The notes below the pieces were generated by a model. It was not told the origin of the DNA. It saw only the letters and a list, made by a program, of their open reading frames with translations, and searched no databases. From Stemphylium vesicarium (lineage: Eukaryota > Ascomycota > Dothideomycetes > Pleosporales > Pleosporaceae): a stretch of 64,000 nucleotides of DNA. Positions 43,403-54,147 of this stretch are shown here, one piece after another. Made by a program: the position numbers and the translations under genes. Positions within the stretch are counted from its first letter, which is position 1, and every line of letters starts with the position of its first letter. The stretch covers positions 1 through 64,000 of the forward strand of contig QXCR01000039.1 of assembly GCA_004380135.1 (NCBI GenBank), in the 5' to 3' direction.

Positions 43403-43687
43403 CAGGAATGTGAACATGCTAAGGAAGCAACGTGATCTCCCCTATGGTATGAATGGAGATAGAAAAGGATATTCATGACTAGGAAGCCTCAATGCGGTAC
43501 TCACTCTAAGCTCAAGCATATTCATTCTTGATCCTTCGCCCCGCACGATGTTCATCTTGATAATGGGACCAACATCCTCAATAGGGAGAGCAGATGCGTC
43601 CGTTGAAGACTTCTTCGTCGCGACAGCATTGATATTCGAGCTACGGGCAAAAGTCACACGCTTCTCGTACGAAGGAGTTAAGGACAT
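43403..43687 (-). CDS. Possible small two-exon gene, hypothetical
   Basis: ATG 43687 opens MSLTPSYEKRVTFARSS with a protein-like composition through SRMNMLELR. A GTGAGT donor follows directly at about 43504, and an acceptor ACCATAG at about 43442 leads to a second short open segment rich in Ser and Phe. I do not recognise the product. The donor, a plausible acceptor and the ATG support a real gene, but the second part looks poor and may be wrong. There is no other support, so this is a weak call. Confidence 0.25.
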
Positions 43688-44490
43688 GCGCGATATTATG
43701 AGAAATATGTAGGTGTGTGGCCAATCTCAAGAAAAGACGGAGATACCTAGATACTTCCCGATTGGGCCAAGGGCGAAGCAGCCATTCGTGCACAATCTAC
43801 CCTTCCGGCGCGGGGCCCCGCGCTCGCTTTCAATTAGCTGCCGTTACTGTGAACACGCAGTAAAGATGACACGGAGAAACTCCCAAGATGATTGCAGTAG
43901 TTCAGGCTTCGGATAATGCAAATATGTCCTTGTGACAGCAGAGAGCTTGAACTTGGGGTGAAGGGGCGAAAAGAGAGCGCAATGCAAGGGTCGGCAAGAA
44001 CGCTTGAGAGAAAAGGATCAGGCTGAGAAACAGGGCTAGGTGGTAGATAGAAAAATGATGTTGGTTAGATGAAGAAGGCGCGGCTGGGGGTTGCCACGTT
44101 CTGGCCCGGCAACCGTTGGCTAACACATCGATGCCATCTCACCAGTACCACCAGCACCTTACTCATCAATACTACACAGCCACCCAACGCCCTCTTGCGC
44201 CTTCCGTGTGCTCATGGAGCCGTTGTGCCGAGGCGTGCTTTCACAGGCATGACTGGTGTGTGTGCCTTGCACTCGGCGGATGACGGGTTGCCGGCAAGCG
44301 TCCGCTTCTGATCCCACGTTTGCGCATTCGCGCAGTGGGTCTGAGATGCTTATGACAGCAATCTAGGCATCCTTATATACATACACGATGGTTTCGATGA
44401 TGTTACCGTGCTATATACCCCTCACATTCACTTTTTGTTTGATCTGCGAACGGGAGCAACCCTAACTAACGCCACCACCGTCCCTCCGCA
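43688..44490. promoter_or_regulatory. Intergenic, promoter of the C2H2-like gene
   Basis: A TATA-like CTATATACCCC lies at about 44411, some 80 bp before the next ATG. No other gene is supported. Confidence 0.45.
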
Positions 44491-46350
44491 ATGGAGGCCA
44501 CAACGTCATGCGAGAATTGGAAGATGAGCTTGCCGAAGCTGAGGACCACCAAAAATATGCAAAGAAGAGACTCCCTTTCATCTTCGCAAACTCGTGACTC
44601 TGGCTACAATAGCGATCCTGACTCGCTCTCGCCCTTGGACACGGTGGTGTTGGATCAGGGTATGTTTTATTTAGATTCTCCTGTAAGCTCAGACCGCTAA
44701 CAGCACAGCAGATCTTCTTTCCGCACCCCTTCCATGTGTGCCGAGCATTCTTGTGAATAACAAGGCTACTCCGACTAAGAGCTGGGTCGACTTCGATAGG
44801 CCGAGGCTGCTTGGCCAGGGTAGCATCACCAGTGGGCCTGCAGGAGCAATCGCGTGTCGAACAATCCCGCGAAGCATTCCTCTTGCTCCCGAATTAGTAA
44901 CTGTCAATGATCGAGAAGCTGGGAAATCCCTGGAAGTCCAGCCAGCTGAGGATATAGAGAAGTGGATCAACGAAAACCTTCCGTCATGCAACCGACCAGA
45001 GCAACGTGTATCATCCATCAGTACACTATCTTCCACGAGTAGCTGCGACATGTATACGAACACGGATATCAGTGACGATGAGCAGGAACATGAGCAAGGC
45101 GCATCTACCCCTCAAGAACCCAGGTCCATTCTCAAGGTCATCGAGTTGATCATCAGGAAGGTGGAGATCAACCTAAGGGAGGCGGCCTACAAGCAGTGCG
45201 CAGGCAACAAGAGCTCAAATACCCATGCTGGACCGAATGATTTCTCAGGTCAGAACAGCCGGAAAGCCTCGCTCAGTTCAGGATCGAAACGCAAGTCGCG
45301 TGCAGAAGGCACTCCGCCACCAGAAGACGGGGATGAAGAGGGGCCAAACAAGAAGCGTCGCGGATCCGTGACAACTACCGAAGAGTCCGAGACAGGCGCA
45401 CGCTTTGCATGTCCGTTTTACAAACACGACCCAGATCGATATCGCAACAGACGTACTTGCCCTGGACCTGGCTGGCCGACTGTCCATCGAATGAAAGAGC
45501 ACCTGTATCGCTCCCACGCCCAGTCGATCTACTGTCCGATCTGCTACGCAACGTTCAAGTCAGACAAAGAGCAGTCAAGCCATGTGCGCATGCAGCAGTG
45601 TCAGAGATCGTCTCCCCAGCAGATGGAAGGCATCGATAGGGAGACGGTATGGATCTTGAGGAAGCGCACGACTGCGTTGAGGCTGGAAGAGGACAAGTGG
45701 AGGGACGTCTATCAGGTCCTCTTTCCAGATGTATCCGCTGCGGATATTCCAAGTCCTTGTAAGCCATCTTTTTCCCAAGATTCTGCATAGGTTACTGATC
45801 AAGGACAGTCTATGATTGCGACTCGCCCAGCGAAACCTCACGACGATTCCGTAGGGAACTGCTGCGTCGCATACACGAAGAGCTACTGTCCGAAGCCAGG
45901 CAGCTGACCAGTCCTGCCGAACAGCAGCTTATGCAGAGAGTCGCTCAAATCATCCGTCGTTGTGAGCAAGACCTTCTGACTCAAGCGCAACCCTCGTCTA
46001 CCGGTAGTTTCAACGCAGCCCGGCGGCACAGTGATGGTTCTATGGACAGCTCTTACCAAGCCACCCCCGCACCTCCATTCAGTCCTCCCGCAGTCCAGAG
46101 AGGCTCCACAATGGGAGCGCCGGGCTTAGCCCAAGATGATCGACTGCGCGTCCCAATGACCCCAGCCGATCACTTGCCATATGTACCGGAGCCGACAGGA
46201 GGACTTCAGCAAGCTAGTTGGGAAGGCCAACCATATGATTTGTTTGGTACTGGGATTGATTGGGTTGAACTATTTCCGCCATCGCAGGGTTTGCAGTATG
46301 GGGACTGTGATGAGCCTCTCGTAGCATTTTCAACCCCTATGTATACATAG
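44491..46350 (+). CDS. C2H2-like zinc-finger nuclear protein
   Basis: Exons are 44491-44659, 44712-45758 and 45809-46350, giving 585 residues; introns are 52 bp (GTATGT...AGCAG) and 50 bp (GTAAGC...GACAG). The recognisable core, about residues 288-355, reads FACPFYKHDPDRYR, CPGPGWPTVHRMKEHLYRSH and YCPICYATFKS with HVRMQQC. These Cys/His pairs form an atypical C2H2 module common in filamentous ascomycetes, often next to disordered regions. A basic NKKRRGS just before it may be a nuclear signal. The N-terminus is Ser-rich and the C-terminus Gln/Pro-rich. Function is unknown; DNA or RNA binding is inferred from the zinc module. Confidence 0.85.
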
Positions 46351-46644
46351 TTGGGGAAGCGCAGACACTTTGGTGTATTCACAAAGTCGATCTTGGCTGA
46401 GTTTGGGCCTAGAGATAGATGGAGGAAATCGATTTTTTCAAATGATAAGATGATCATCCACAAGTGCTGGTTGTGAAGGGCATAAGCTTGTAGGCCTAAA
46501 CTCGATTAAGTGGCGTCGATAAGGTTGTGTTTGGGTGCGCGTCACGACGTCAGAAGTGCAATGGCCCTAGCGCCGCCTGAGTCAAGTATCGCGCCTTGAG
46601 ATGCGAGTCGTTTGCAAGGTCGAACAAATCTTCGACCTCGAACC

Positions 46645-47901
46645 ATGGCACTGCCAACACGAATACCGACTGTCGCGTTCCACTCAGCACTCCTACCACC
46701 TATCCGCATCTCGTTATCCGCTCTCCGGACATTACATCGCCCGCAATGCGCCGCCCTCGCCCCCCGCACCGCCCCTCCGCAACACCTGACACAACGACGC
46801 GCCCTTAATCTCTACAAGTCAGCCAAAGCCAAGACAGTTCTGGGACAGCACAAAGCCTTGCCTTTCTCTTGGTACAAACCATCGTCTCCAGCGAAATCCC
46901 CACATCGCATCAACCTCTACGACAGCGACAAGCACGGTCGCAACTTGCAGCTGAAAGCGAAGAACCTTTCGCTAAAGGAAGTTTACGACGAGCACTTAAA
47001 GCCCGGCTACATGCTTTACAACACGCAGGCACTGAAGAAGAACATGGCGAAGCTGTACAAAAATACGGGCGAAGAGATTCCAGCCGAATATAACGACTAT
47101 ACGTTTGTGAAGCCTCACACGCACAGTGTTCCACTGGATAGTTCTCAAAAAGGGCGTCAGATGGGAGGATTGAAGAACATCATAGTCAGCGAAGGGGGGC
47201 CTCCAAGTTATTACAGAATCTCGTTGGATCGCGCATATCAGTTTATTGAAAACGGGTCAGCCGTCGAGATGCGTATTCGATTGCAGGCTAAGCTCAGCAA
47301 AGAGCAAAGAGGGGAGGCAGGTGATCCCACCGTCTGGCCATGGTATCATGATTACTTCCCGCATTACCGGCCGGATTTCATCCTCAAATCGATGCCAGAA
47401 GGCACGGTTTTCGTAATCAATCCAGTGAGCGACGGGCACGTATGCCAATGGGTCATGGCTCTTGGGACGAAAGTTGGGGACAAGGATCTGAACAAGAGAT
47501 TTGTCAAAATACAAGACTCTGTGAGGCAGTCGATCAAGCGCGGTAACCAAAGCATGCTGCCGAAGCGCATGCGTCAAGAGCTGCTTGACACTGGAAGCGA
47601 ACATTACTCTACCAACACGGGCTTGCCGAAAGATCAGGCAAGGGGGAAGTTCGCCAGAGGTGGAAAGGTCACGTATGGCGCCGAAGAGAGGAAGCATCAA
47701 AAGAGGACCGTCTCCCAGGCTGTCGAGTTAGATCCATTCATGGCACCCGATCCTGGCGCGGAAGCGGCCAGGGTGAAACACTCGAAAACTATCAGGGATG
47801 AGGCGGCGCGGAAGGCTAGGGAGCAGGGACTGGAGGTGCGCATGCCGAAGGGGAGCACTCACAGGTGGTCAGGCCGTGGATACCAGGGACGAGACGAGTA
47901 G
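46645..47901 (+). CDS. Probable mitochondrial protein, possibly IF3-like
   Basis: This is a single-exon protein of 418 residues from ATG 46645. The N-terminus is Arg/Leu/Ala/Ser-rich without acidic residues for about 50 residues, typical of a mitochondrial presequence, and ends near RRALNLYKS. I am not certain of the family. The segment HRINLYDSDKHGRNL with NLSLKEVYDEH resembles the layout of an IF3 N-domain, and SLDRAYQFIENGSAVEMRIRL resembles the IF3 C-domain helix-strand pattern (K-FLE-G--V---IRF). A role as a diverged mitochondrial initiation factor (Aim23/mtIF3 type) is therefore possible but weakly supported. The C-terminus is Lys/Arg-rich. Upstream in-frame codons before this ATG are non-ATG. 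Confidence 0.75.
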   Translation: MALPTRIPTVAFHSALLPPIRISLSALRTLHRPQCAALAPRTAPPQHLTQRRALNLYKSAKAKTVLGQHKALPFSWYKPSSPAKSPHRINLYDSDKHGRNLQLKAKNLSLKEVYDEHLKPGYMLYNTQALKKNMAKLYKNTGEEIPAEYNDYTFVKPHTHSVPLDSSQKGRQMGGLKNIIVSEGGPPSYYRISLDRAYQFIENGSAVEMRIRLQAKLSKEQRGEAGDPTVWPWYHDYFPHYRPDFILKSMPEGTVFVINPVSDGHVCQWVMALGTKVGDKDLNKRFVKIQDSVRQSIKRGNQSMLPKRMRQELLDTGSEHYSTNTGLPKDQARGKFARGGKVTYGAEERKHQKRTVSQAVELDPFMAPDPGAEAARVKHSKTIRDEAARKAREQGLEVRMPKGSTHRWSGRGYQGRDE

Positions 47902-48383
47902 CGGAGGCGGCGATGCAAATGTACAAAAATGAAATGTAGGATAGTGTATTGCGCACGCGTATTGGTGCGCCAAGTCTAATTTCACTGGGTCGTGACTACG
48001 TGTTGGTGTTCAAGGTTCACTACGATACTTGGCGTGGTAGTTAGGGTCCAGCCCTGGAGGGCGGCGGCGGCGGCCATGCAAACGGCCGCGCATCTTTACC
48101 CACAACCCAGACCTTAGACTACCCTCCTGCCTCTCTCTCTCTCCCGCGACCGTCCGCAGCAGATGCGTGCTAGTGACCGCCCAGGCCCAAACAATGCAGC
48201 GACGCTGAATCTCCTCCTCGCCCTGTCTCTCCGCCATTCCATTACTCGAATATCCTAATTAAAAGCCCTCAACTCCCCCCCGCGCCGTTTGTCATCTCCG
48301 CCGCCGCATCATCCCGTATCCCAGTCGCTGCACGCACACGTTTCCTTGAGCCTGCGACGTCACACACGCCCATACGAGTCCCA
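47902..48383. promoter_or_regulatory. EFR3 promoter region
   Basis: The 482 bp include a GGCGGCGGCGGC run near 48061-48075 and a CT-rich tract (CTCTCTCTCTCC) near 48134. No gene is supported. Confidence 0.5.
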
Positions 48384-51300
48384 ATGAACGCGGCGCGCCA
48401 GGCCTGTCGCCCCAAGCACCAGGTCTTGGTCCTAAAGTGCTACCCAAAAGTCCAGAAAAACAATGCCGATGCAAAGGCCAATTCGAGCGAACTGAGCTAC
48501 CTGCTCTACTATGCAAGCACGCGTCGCAGTAAGCTGCAAAAGGTCGTCGACTTCCTGGACAAGCGGGCGACCAAGGACGTGTGGAAAGTCAGGACGGGCA
48601 ATGTGCAGGTCACGCTGCAGATTGTCAAGGCGTTGATTGAGAAGTGCCCGCGCGACCTCCCCCTCTATGCCGGCCCTGTGCTGCATATCCTGCGGACCAT
48701 CCTCAATTCGAGCAATGTTACCATGGTCGAGGAGTCGGTTCCGGCCTTCGAAGCACTATGCGCCCACCAAGACCCCGGCGCCCTCGCAGCCGACCAGGAC
48801 TACATCAGGAAGTACGAGGAGATTGTGCAACTGTACGCCCAGTTTGCCTCCAAGGATGCCGTCAAGACAGGCAAGACGCCAGTGAGCTGGCCTGTCGCCA
48901 TCAGATACCGCAAGATAGGGCTACAGGCGCTCAATGCAGTGGCCTCGTCTGAGTCACTGGGCTCGGAAACGGGGCGCCAACTGGCCGTCATAATACCCGT
49001 CATACTCGTCAACATACACTCGGAAAGCGGGGCGTACCTCAAGCGATTAGAGATTCGGGAAGCGGCCAAGGGCGAACATGACAAGGAACTCGCATTGCGG
49101 CGGCGGCAGAGTGTCTCGACAGCGCGGACCGACGACGACGACGGAGACCCAGTCGCGGCATCTGGGACTACCGAGGATGCGGATAAATTGGCGGAAGAGG
49201 AGGTCGGCGCGCTTGCGCTCCAGGCGTTGAGGAGTATCTTCCAGGGCGTGAATCGGGGCCAGCTTCGCCTTGCAACTTCCGCTGTTCTCAACTTCATCGG
49301 AAAAAATGTCAAAAGCCAGCCAGGAACCCTGCCGAGCGAAAGTAGCCATTGGGCAACCACGCTCATGGCCATGGTATGTGCGTGGGTGCCCGTACAAGAC
49401 CGATACACGATTCTGGTAGGGGCAGTCGAAGCCCTGGTACGCAGCCCAATCGTGGAGGATGATCTGGAACGCCAAATCATACTGGCCACGGTGATCGACT
49501 ACCTCCTAGCCTCGACAATCAACTTCATCGGACTGAGCGTCATGGATGTACTTGTCGGATTTATCTCGCACACCCTGCTACTCCTGCAGCTCGGCGGGCC
49601 CGGATCGAACATCGTACCGCATCACCAACAAACAACTTCGGTCATGTCGGAAAAGGACGAGAGCAAGCAGTCGTCGACTAACAACCTGGATGGCGTAGTC
49701 ATGGAGGTGGTCAAGAAGCCTTCGGACGCAAGACTACAACTTCTAGACATTGTGCAGAAATGTATGGCAGACCTCGCAACACACGTGTACTACACAGACC
49801 AAATCTCAGACATGGTGGAGGCAATCCTGAGTCGCCTCAAGCCCTCGCGTCTGTCGAGCATCTCCTCTACGGCTGAAGCGATACAGAACCCCGAGGGCGC
49901 TGTGGAGGCTGTTGCAGACTCGATCAGCATGCAAGAGAAGACGCATGTTGATCGGTTCTTCTCCTTTGAGACGGCGCGCATCACTGCTCTTGACTCGGTC
50001 AAGGCAATCTTGAAGACAGCGAACGCACGCAGAGCAGACGGCTCTTCCGCCTCGGCGTCGCGAAGCAAGGTCGGCGTCAGTGTCTGGGAAGGTTCACAGT
50101 GGTTGTTGCGCGATCCCAGCGGCCGAGTCAGGAAAGCCTATGTGGACGCATTGGTTACTTGGCTGAACACCGAAAAGGACAAAGAAGACCTGAAGATCGT
50201 TGACAACTACAGGCGAAAAGAGAAGGAAAACGACAAGAACGCCCTAGCAAGACGTGCGGTATCGAATGCCTCAGCGAGAGAGAAGGTACCAAAACGTGGC
50301 AGGGACACATTTTTGCCCCTTTTGCATCTTGCCGTCTACGAAAACGCGCTCCATTACATTGATTCAGAAGCCGACTACCTTCTTCTTCACCTCCTTCTCA
50401 CCACGCTAGTCAACCGTCTTGGTGTGAACGCTGCAAGAAGTGGCCTACCGATGGTCATGCGCCTGCAAGAAGATATCGTGACCATAGAAGATCCCGGTGC
50501 CAAGTTGCGCCTGGGCAGCTTAGTACATGGCTACCTTTGGGCACTTAGCATGGCCTTGGACTTCGAAGTGTCCTCCGTTGGTCGTGCGCTGCACAGCGAA
50601 ATTACAAGGAGGAACCAAAAGGGGCTCTGGATGAAGAGCATCAGCGTCCCGCCCATGCCCATCGATCTCATCGAGACACCGCACCCGACACCCGTGGCAG
50701 TACCTGCGGAAATTGTCCAGAACGAAGCCCTCAAACCCTTTGACAACCGCGAAGCATTGGTGGAGAAGATCTCGGAAGGTTACTCGGCTTCCCTATATTC
50801 TCCTCCGTCGTCGCCCCCAGGATCACCGGGTCGTACCATGTCAATGAATTCCACGATCCCTGCCATCCATCAACCTACTCAGCCACCGGCTCATAGGGAA
50901 GCCCCTGAGTTGCCTTTCAAAGTCCGGGAAGATCTCATAGCACAATGGAGTCGTGACGACTGTCTTGCGACACATACCAAAGACTCTTCTTCTGCGTCCA
51001 TGACTGGATCAAAGTCCGGAACACACTACACTAAGAACAACTTCCTCGGAGTCAATATTCCCAACGGCAACCTTGACAGCAATGCTAGCTCACCCGCCCC
51101 AAGTCCAAGACGGACCCAGAGCAGGCCGCCATCTGCTGCTTATGGCTTGGTAGGCCGCTTATCCTCACCAAACCGAAGTCGCAGTCCAGGAGGCACACCC
51201 AACAGTTCATCGTCACTGCGCTCAACAGTACGAGTCGATGACCTTAGGCGTGCACTATCCACATCCGGCGGCGGACCACCAAGAACAGGCTACTCAGTCC

Positions 51301-51878
51301 GCGCTCCATCTCATCGCCACCGCAAATCCTCGTCCGACCATGCTTCCACTGCCTCAGAATCGCTCGTCAGCGTACACTCCCTTTCGGATACCTCCTTCAT
51401 CACAACAAACCCGCCTGGAGACTCTCAGCAGCTGCATAACCCCGATTCGCCCACTACACCAGCAGCCACCTCGACACCTCGTCCGCAAACAGCCACGTCA
51501 ATGAACTTCAACGTCCCACCAGGATCGACACAAGCACGCGAGTCCACGTACACAATGGACAACCTGCCTCCCGTACCGCCAATTCCCGAAGACCTCAAGA
51601 CGAACGGTCAAACCGATGCCAGGGACTTTGCTGCTCGCCCCCGGACCGCACCAAATGGCGGAACCGCGCGCAAATCACGTAGCGTCAAGAGCGGGGTCAG
51701 TAGAGGGCGAAGCGGAGATCGGAGAAGAGGCAGTGTAGGCAAATCGACCATTGGCTCTTCTAAACCGGACTTTTCGAGCTTCTTGGATAGCATTGGTGTT
51801 GGGGATGAGGACGAGGATGGTGTTGCCGATGAGGTAGAGAGTGTAGGGAAAGGAGGAGTAGGAAAGGCGCCTTATTAA
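48384..51878 (+). CDS. EFR3: EFR3, plasma-membrane scaffold of the PI4-kinase complex
   Basis: This is a single-exon protein of 1164 residues. The N-terminus MNAARQACRPKHQVLVLKCY is the EFR3 signature; Cys8 and Cys19 are candidate palmitoylation sites, and the basic patch suits membrane binding. The next 800 residues form an all-helical repeat (Armadillo/HEAT-like) rod with the family segments ELSYLLYYASTRRSKLQKV and LIEKCPRDLPLYAGPVL. The last 350 residues are Ser/Pro-rich disorder. In yeast, Efr3 with Ypp1 recruits the kinase Stt4 to plasma-membrane patches to make PI4P. The length fits filamentous fungal homologues, which carry a longer tail than yeast. Confidence 0.93.
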   Translation: MNAARQACRPKHQVLVLKCYPKVQKNNADAKANSSELSYLLYYASTRRSKLQKVVDFLDKRATKDVWKVRTGNVQVTLQIVKALIEKCPRDLPLYAGPVLHILRTILNSSNVTMVEESVPAFEALCAHQDPGALAADQDYIRKYEEIVQLYAQFASKDAVKTGKTPVSWPVAIRYRKIGLQALNAVASSESLGSETGRQLAVIIPVILVNIHSESGAYLKRLEIREAAKGEHDKELALRRRQSVSTARTDDDDGDPVAASGTTEDADKLAEEEVGALALQALRSIFQGVNRGQLRLATSAVLNFIGKNVKSQPGTLPSESSHWATTLMAMVCAWVPVQDRYTILVGAVEALVRSPIVEDDLERQIILATVIDYLLASTINFIGLSVMDVLVGFISHTLLLLQLGGPGSNIVPHHQQTTSVMSEKDESKQSSTNNLDGVVMEVVKKPSDARLQLLDIVQKCMADLATHVYYTDQISDMVEAILSRLKPSRLSSISSTAEAIQNPEGAVEAVADSISMQEKTHVDRFFSFETARITALDSVKAILKTANARRADGSSASASRSKVGVSVWEGSQWLLRDPSGRVRKAYVDALVTWLNTEKDKEDLKIVDNYRRKEKENDKNALARRAVSNASAREKVPKRGRDTFLPLLHLAVYENALHYIDSEADYLLLHLLLTTLVNRLGVNAARSGLPMVMRLQEDIVTIEDPGAKLRLGSLVHGYLWALSMALDFEVSSVGRALHSEITRRNQKGLWMKSISVPPMPIDLIETPHPTPVAVPAEIVQNEALKPFDNREALVEKISEGYSASLYSPPSSPPGSPGRTMSMNSTIPAIHQPTQPPAHREAPELPFKVREDLIAQWSRDDCLATHTKDSSSASMTGSKSGTHYTKNNFLGVNIPNGNLDSNASSPAPSPRRTQSRPPSAAYGLVGRLSSPNRSRSPGGTPNSSSSLRSTVRVDDLRRALSTSGGGPPRTGYSVRAPSHRHRKSSSDHASTASESLVSVHSLSDTSFITTNPPGDSQQLHNPDSPTTPAATSTPRPQTATSMNFNVPPGSTQARESTYTMDNLPPVPPIPEDLKTNGQTDARDFAARPRTAPNGGTARKSRSVKSGVSRGRSGDRRRGSVGKSTIGSSKPDFSSFLDSIGVGDEDEDGVADEVESVGKGGVGKAPY

Positions 51879-52461
51879 GGGTGCCGTCTGAGTCGATTTG
51901 AAGGAAGTGCGCGATGGAAGAAGCGGAAGCGTGGGTTTATTCTTCTTTGGTCTTTTTTTGTTGCGTCCCTTCTTTTCTACATCTCATGATTCAACACTTT
52001 TTAATGCTGCCGCTGTTGTTGCTGTGCATTAGCCTGACTAGTTCGTCTTGTCAATGTTTTCGTTTGTTGAAAAAGACTTTTTTGAATTCTTGATATATCC
52101 CCTGTTTAGTAGTACAACTTCAACATTATTCAATGGCATTGCTTTTTCTCTGTAAGAAGGGGGCGTTGATTAGGAAATAAATGGCAGATTAAGCCTGCAA
52201 GCTGTGATGAGAAATTGGTTTACTCAGCGCCAGTCTTCACCTGGGTTGCTGTGCAGGAATCGCCGTGAGTGTGGAGAAGGCATTGAAGTAGTGATATTGT
52301 GACTTGGAGTATTTAACGACACAAAGATCTATAATAAACCCTCGCTCAGCCTCATTTACTCATCTCCCAAAGAAGACACACTTATCAAACCGACGGGTAC
52401 GGAACCCTTACCGATAACTACATCTCCAGTCCCGCCACTTAACCCACCTAACCACCCAACC
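51879..52461. other. Intergenic, EFR3 3' region and promoter of the secreted-protein gene
   Basis: T-rich sequence follows EFR3 (51942-52095). Right of it, CA-rich sequence leads up to the ATG at 52462. No other gene is supported. Confidence 0.5.
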
Positions 52462-53018
52462 ATGCTCTACCTCCTTCCCCTCCTCCTCCTCACCTTCACC
52501 CCTACGCTCGCCCTCCCCCTCGCAACCAGCCCGAAATACACCACCGTTCCTCAATACTGCACCGACGACCTAACCCACCCCAAAGACTCGCTCGGCGTCT
52601 ACATGTGCTACGCCCCAACTTCACCGGCGAATGCGCGTGGGAAAAGTATGATCCAGATAAATGTCACAAGTGGTTGGACGTGAACCATCGACCAAGATGT
52701 GTGGGCCCGGATGGAGGCGGCTATTGTGAGCTTTTCGTGGATGCGGAGTGTGGCGAGGTGGCGAGGTGGCGAGGAGAATCTGGGGGACGGATAGTCATCG
52801 GTGAGTTTTCCTGTTGCTCCTGTTATTGTTTTTGTTTTTGTATTTGGAGGGGGGTAGCAGGGAGTTGAGAAAGAGGAATGGAGACTGGAATGTATGGATT
52901 GGATTGCTAATGAATGAGCAGAAAGCTCGAATGTCCTGGTTTTATGGATGCGGGGGAGCCGAATTGGTATGCTAGCATGCGGTGTCAGCTTTTTGGGAGT
53001 ACTGGATGTAATCGCTGA
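52462..53018 (+). pseudogene. Small secreted cysteine-rich protein gene with broken frame
   Basis: ATG 52462 opens a clear signal peptide (LYLLPLLLLTFTPTLALPLA) followed by a short mature region with Cys33 and Cys49. The frame then runs into a TGA at about 52681. A one-base shift at the CCCC run near 52613-52616 moves into an open frame with five more cysteines, reaching a GTGAGT donor at 52801. After an acceptor at 52921, a segment to 53018 holds three more cysteines, but in a frame that again does not match the first. So about ten cysteines are spread over three frames. It looks like a candidate effector-type secreted protein that is decayed or mis-sequenced. No family is recognised. I do not give a repaired sequence. 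Confidence 0.6.
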
Positions 53019-53493
53019 AGGGCTGGTTTGGAAGGTCTGGTAGATGGCAGGTGTCTTAGTTGTGCTAGAGGTTATTGCCTTATACGGTTGATGGAGATGG
53101 AGTGATACTGTCTAAATCTTGTATATGGAAGACCTTCAGAGGGTGGGCAGGTCTCGTGCGGATTGTGTAGAGGTTTTAGAACCGCTCGTGTTTAATGTTG
53201 TGGAACTCTGGAGAGATTCCTAGCCATGAGTCATGTGTTGATCTAGCAATCTTTCAGAAACGATTCACCGTCTTACCCACGTGCGAGCTCCCCTGTTCGT
53301 ACACGTCTAGCGTGTATACCAGCCGCACTCACTGCCACGTTTGGAGCTAACGCATTGCGCAACACTGAGACTAGATATATCACCTAGAAATAAACCTTGA
53401 GTAGCTCCTCAGAAGCTAAAGTGAAAATTCATAAATCCCAAATTTATCGTTTCGCGATCTGGTCCAGAAATTCGAGGCTACGCTAGCGCAACC
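53019..53493. other. Intergenic, no gene seen
   Basis: A short inverted repeat ACACG-TCTAG-CGTGT lies at about 53301-53315. Nothing else is supported. Confidence 0.5.
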
Positions 53494-54147
53494 ATGGTAG
53501 AGGGTACCACAACGCATTCTCATGATGAGATGACCGGCAGAGAGATAGACCCCATACCCTCACCTAATACAGTAATGCCGTCACCAGAGACCAAGTCACC
53601 TCGATCACGCCTCTCCGATACCATCTACCAATACTCTTCTCTCCTTGACGAATCGCGCGGGCCGCTGCGAACTACGGCGGATGGCAACCTGATCAAAGAG
53701 GATTCCGGGGACTGGCTCTTACTTGATACCCCACCCTATGACCTAGAAGATCGCCAGCTCGCATCCAAAGACACCACCAAAGCTACCAAAACGCCTGCTA
53801 TCGGCCTTCCGGAGTCCAAGAACGGAGCGACAGGTCTCGATGATCCTCACGCACGAAAACCGCTCGCTCGCTTAATCAAGAACAAATGGACTGGATCAGA
53901 TCGTCTATTTGCTAGAGACCCAGAAATGGCTTCGCTGAGTAGGCCGCAAGTTCAGAGAAAGGCCAAGGATGCGCTCGCGAGTCTTGGGGAGAAGGCTGAT
54001 CTAGAGCTGCTAGATAAGATACGGCATGTTTTCGGGAAAGAGATGATTCAATTCATGGGTGACAATTGGTACCGTCACGTACAGATTGACATCGCTTACT
54101 GGGATGAGATGTTGCAGGCGATCACGGAGATGGATACGGATACATGA
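53494..54147 (+). CDS. Hypothetical protein, 217 residues
   Basis: It is a single-exon frame from ATG 53494 in a good start context (GCAACCATGG). I do not recognise it. The N-terminal half is Ser/Thr/Pro-rich and likely disordered; the C-terminal half is helical and charged, with QVQRKAKDALASLGEKADLE and a Trp-rich tail (DNWYRHVQIDIAYWDEML). There is no signal peptide or membrane segment. It lies between the broken secreted-protein gene and the broken low-complexity gene, in what looks like an accessory block. Composition and ATG context favour a real gene, but it may be lineage-restricted. Confidence 0.6.
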   Translation: MVEGTTTHSHDEMTGREIDPIPSPNTVMPSPETKSPRSRLSDTIYQYSSLLDESRGPLRTTADGNLIKEDSGDWLLLDTPPYDLEDRQLASKDTTKATKTPAIGLPESKNGATGLDDPHARKPLARLIKNKWTGSDRLFARDPEMASLSRPQVQRKAKDALASLGEKADLELLDKIRHVFGKEMIQFMGDNWYRHVQIDIAYWDEMLQAITEMDTDT

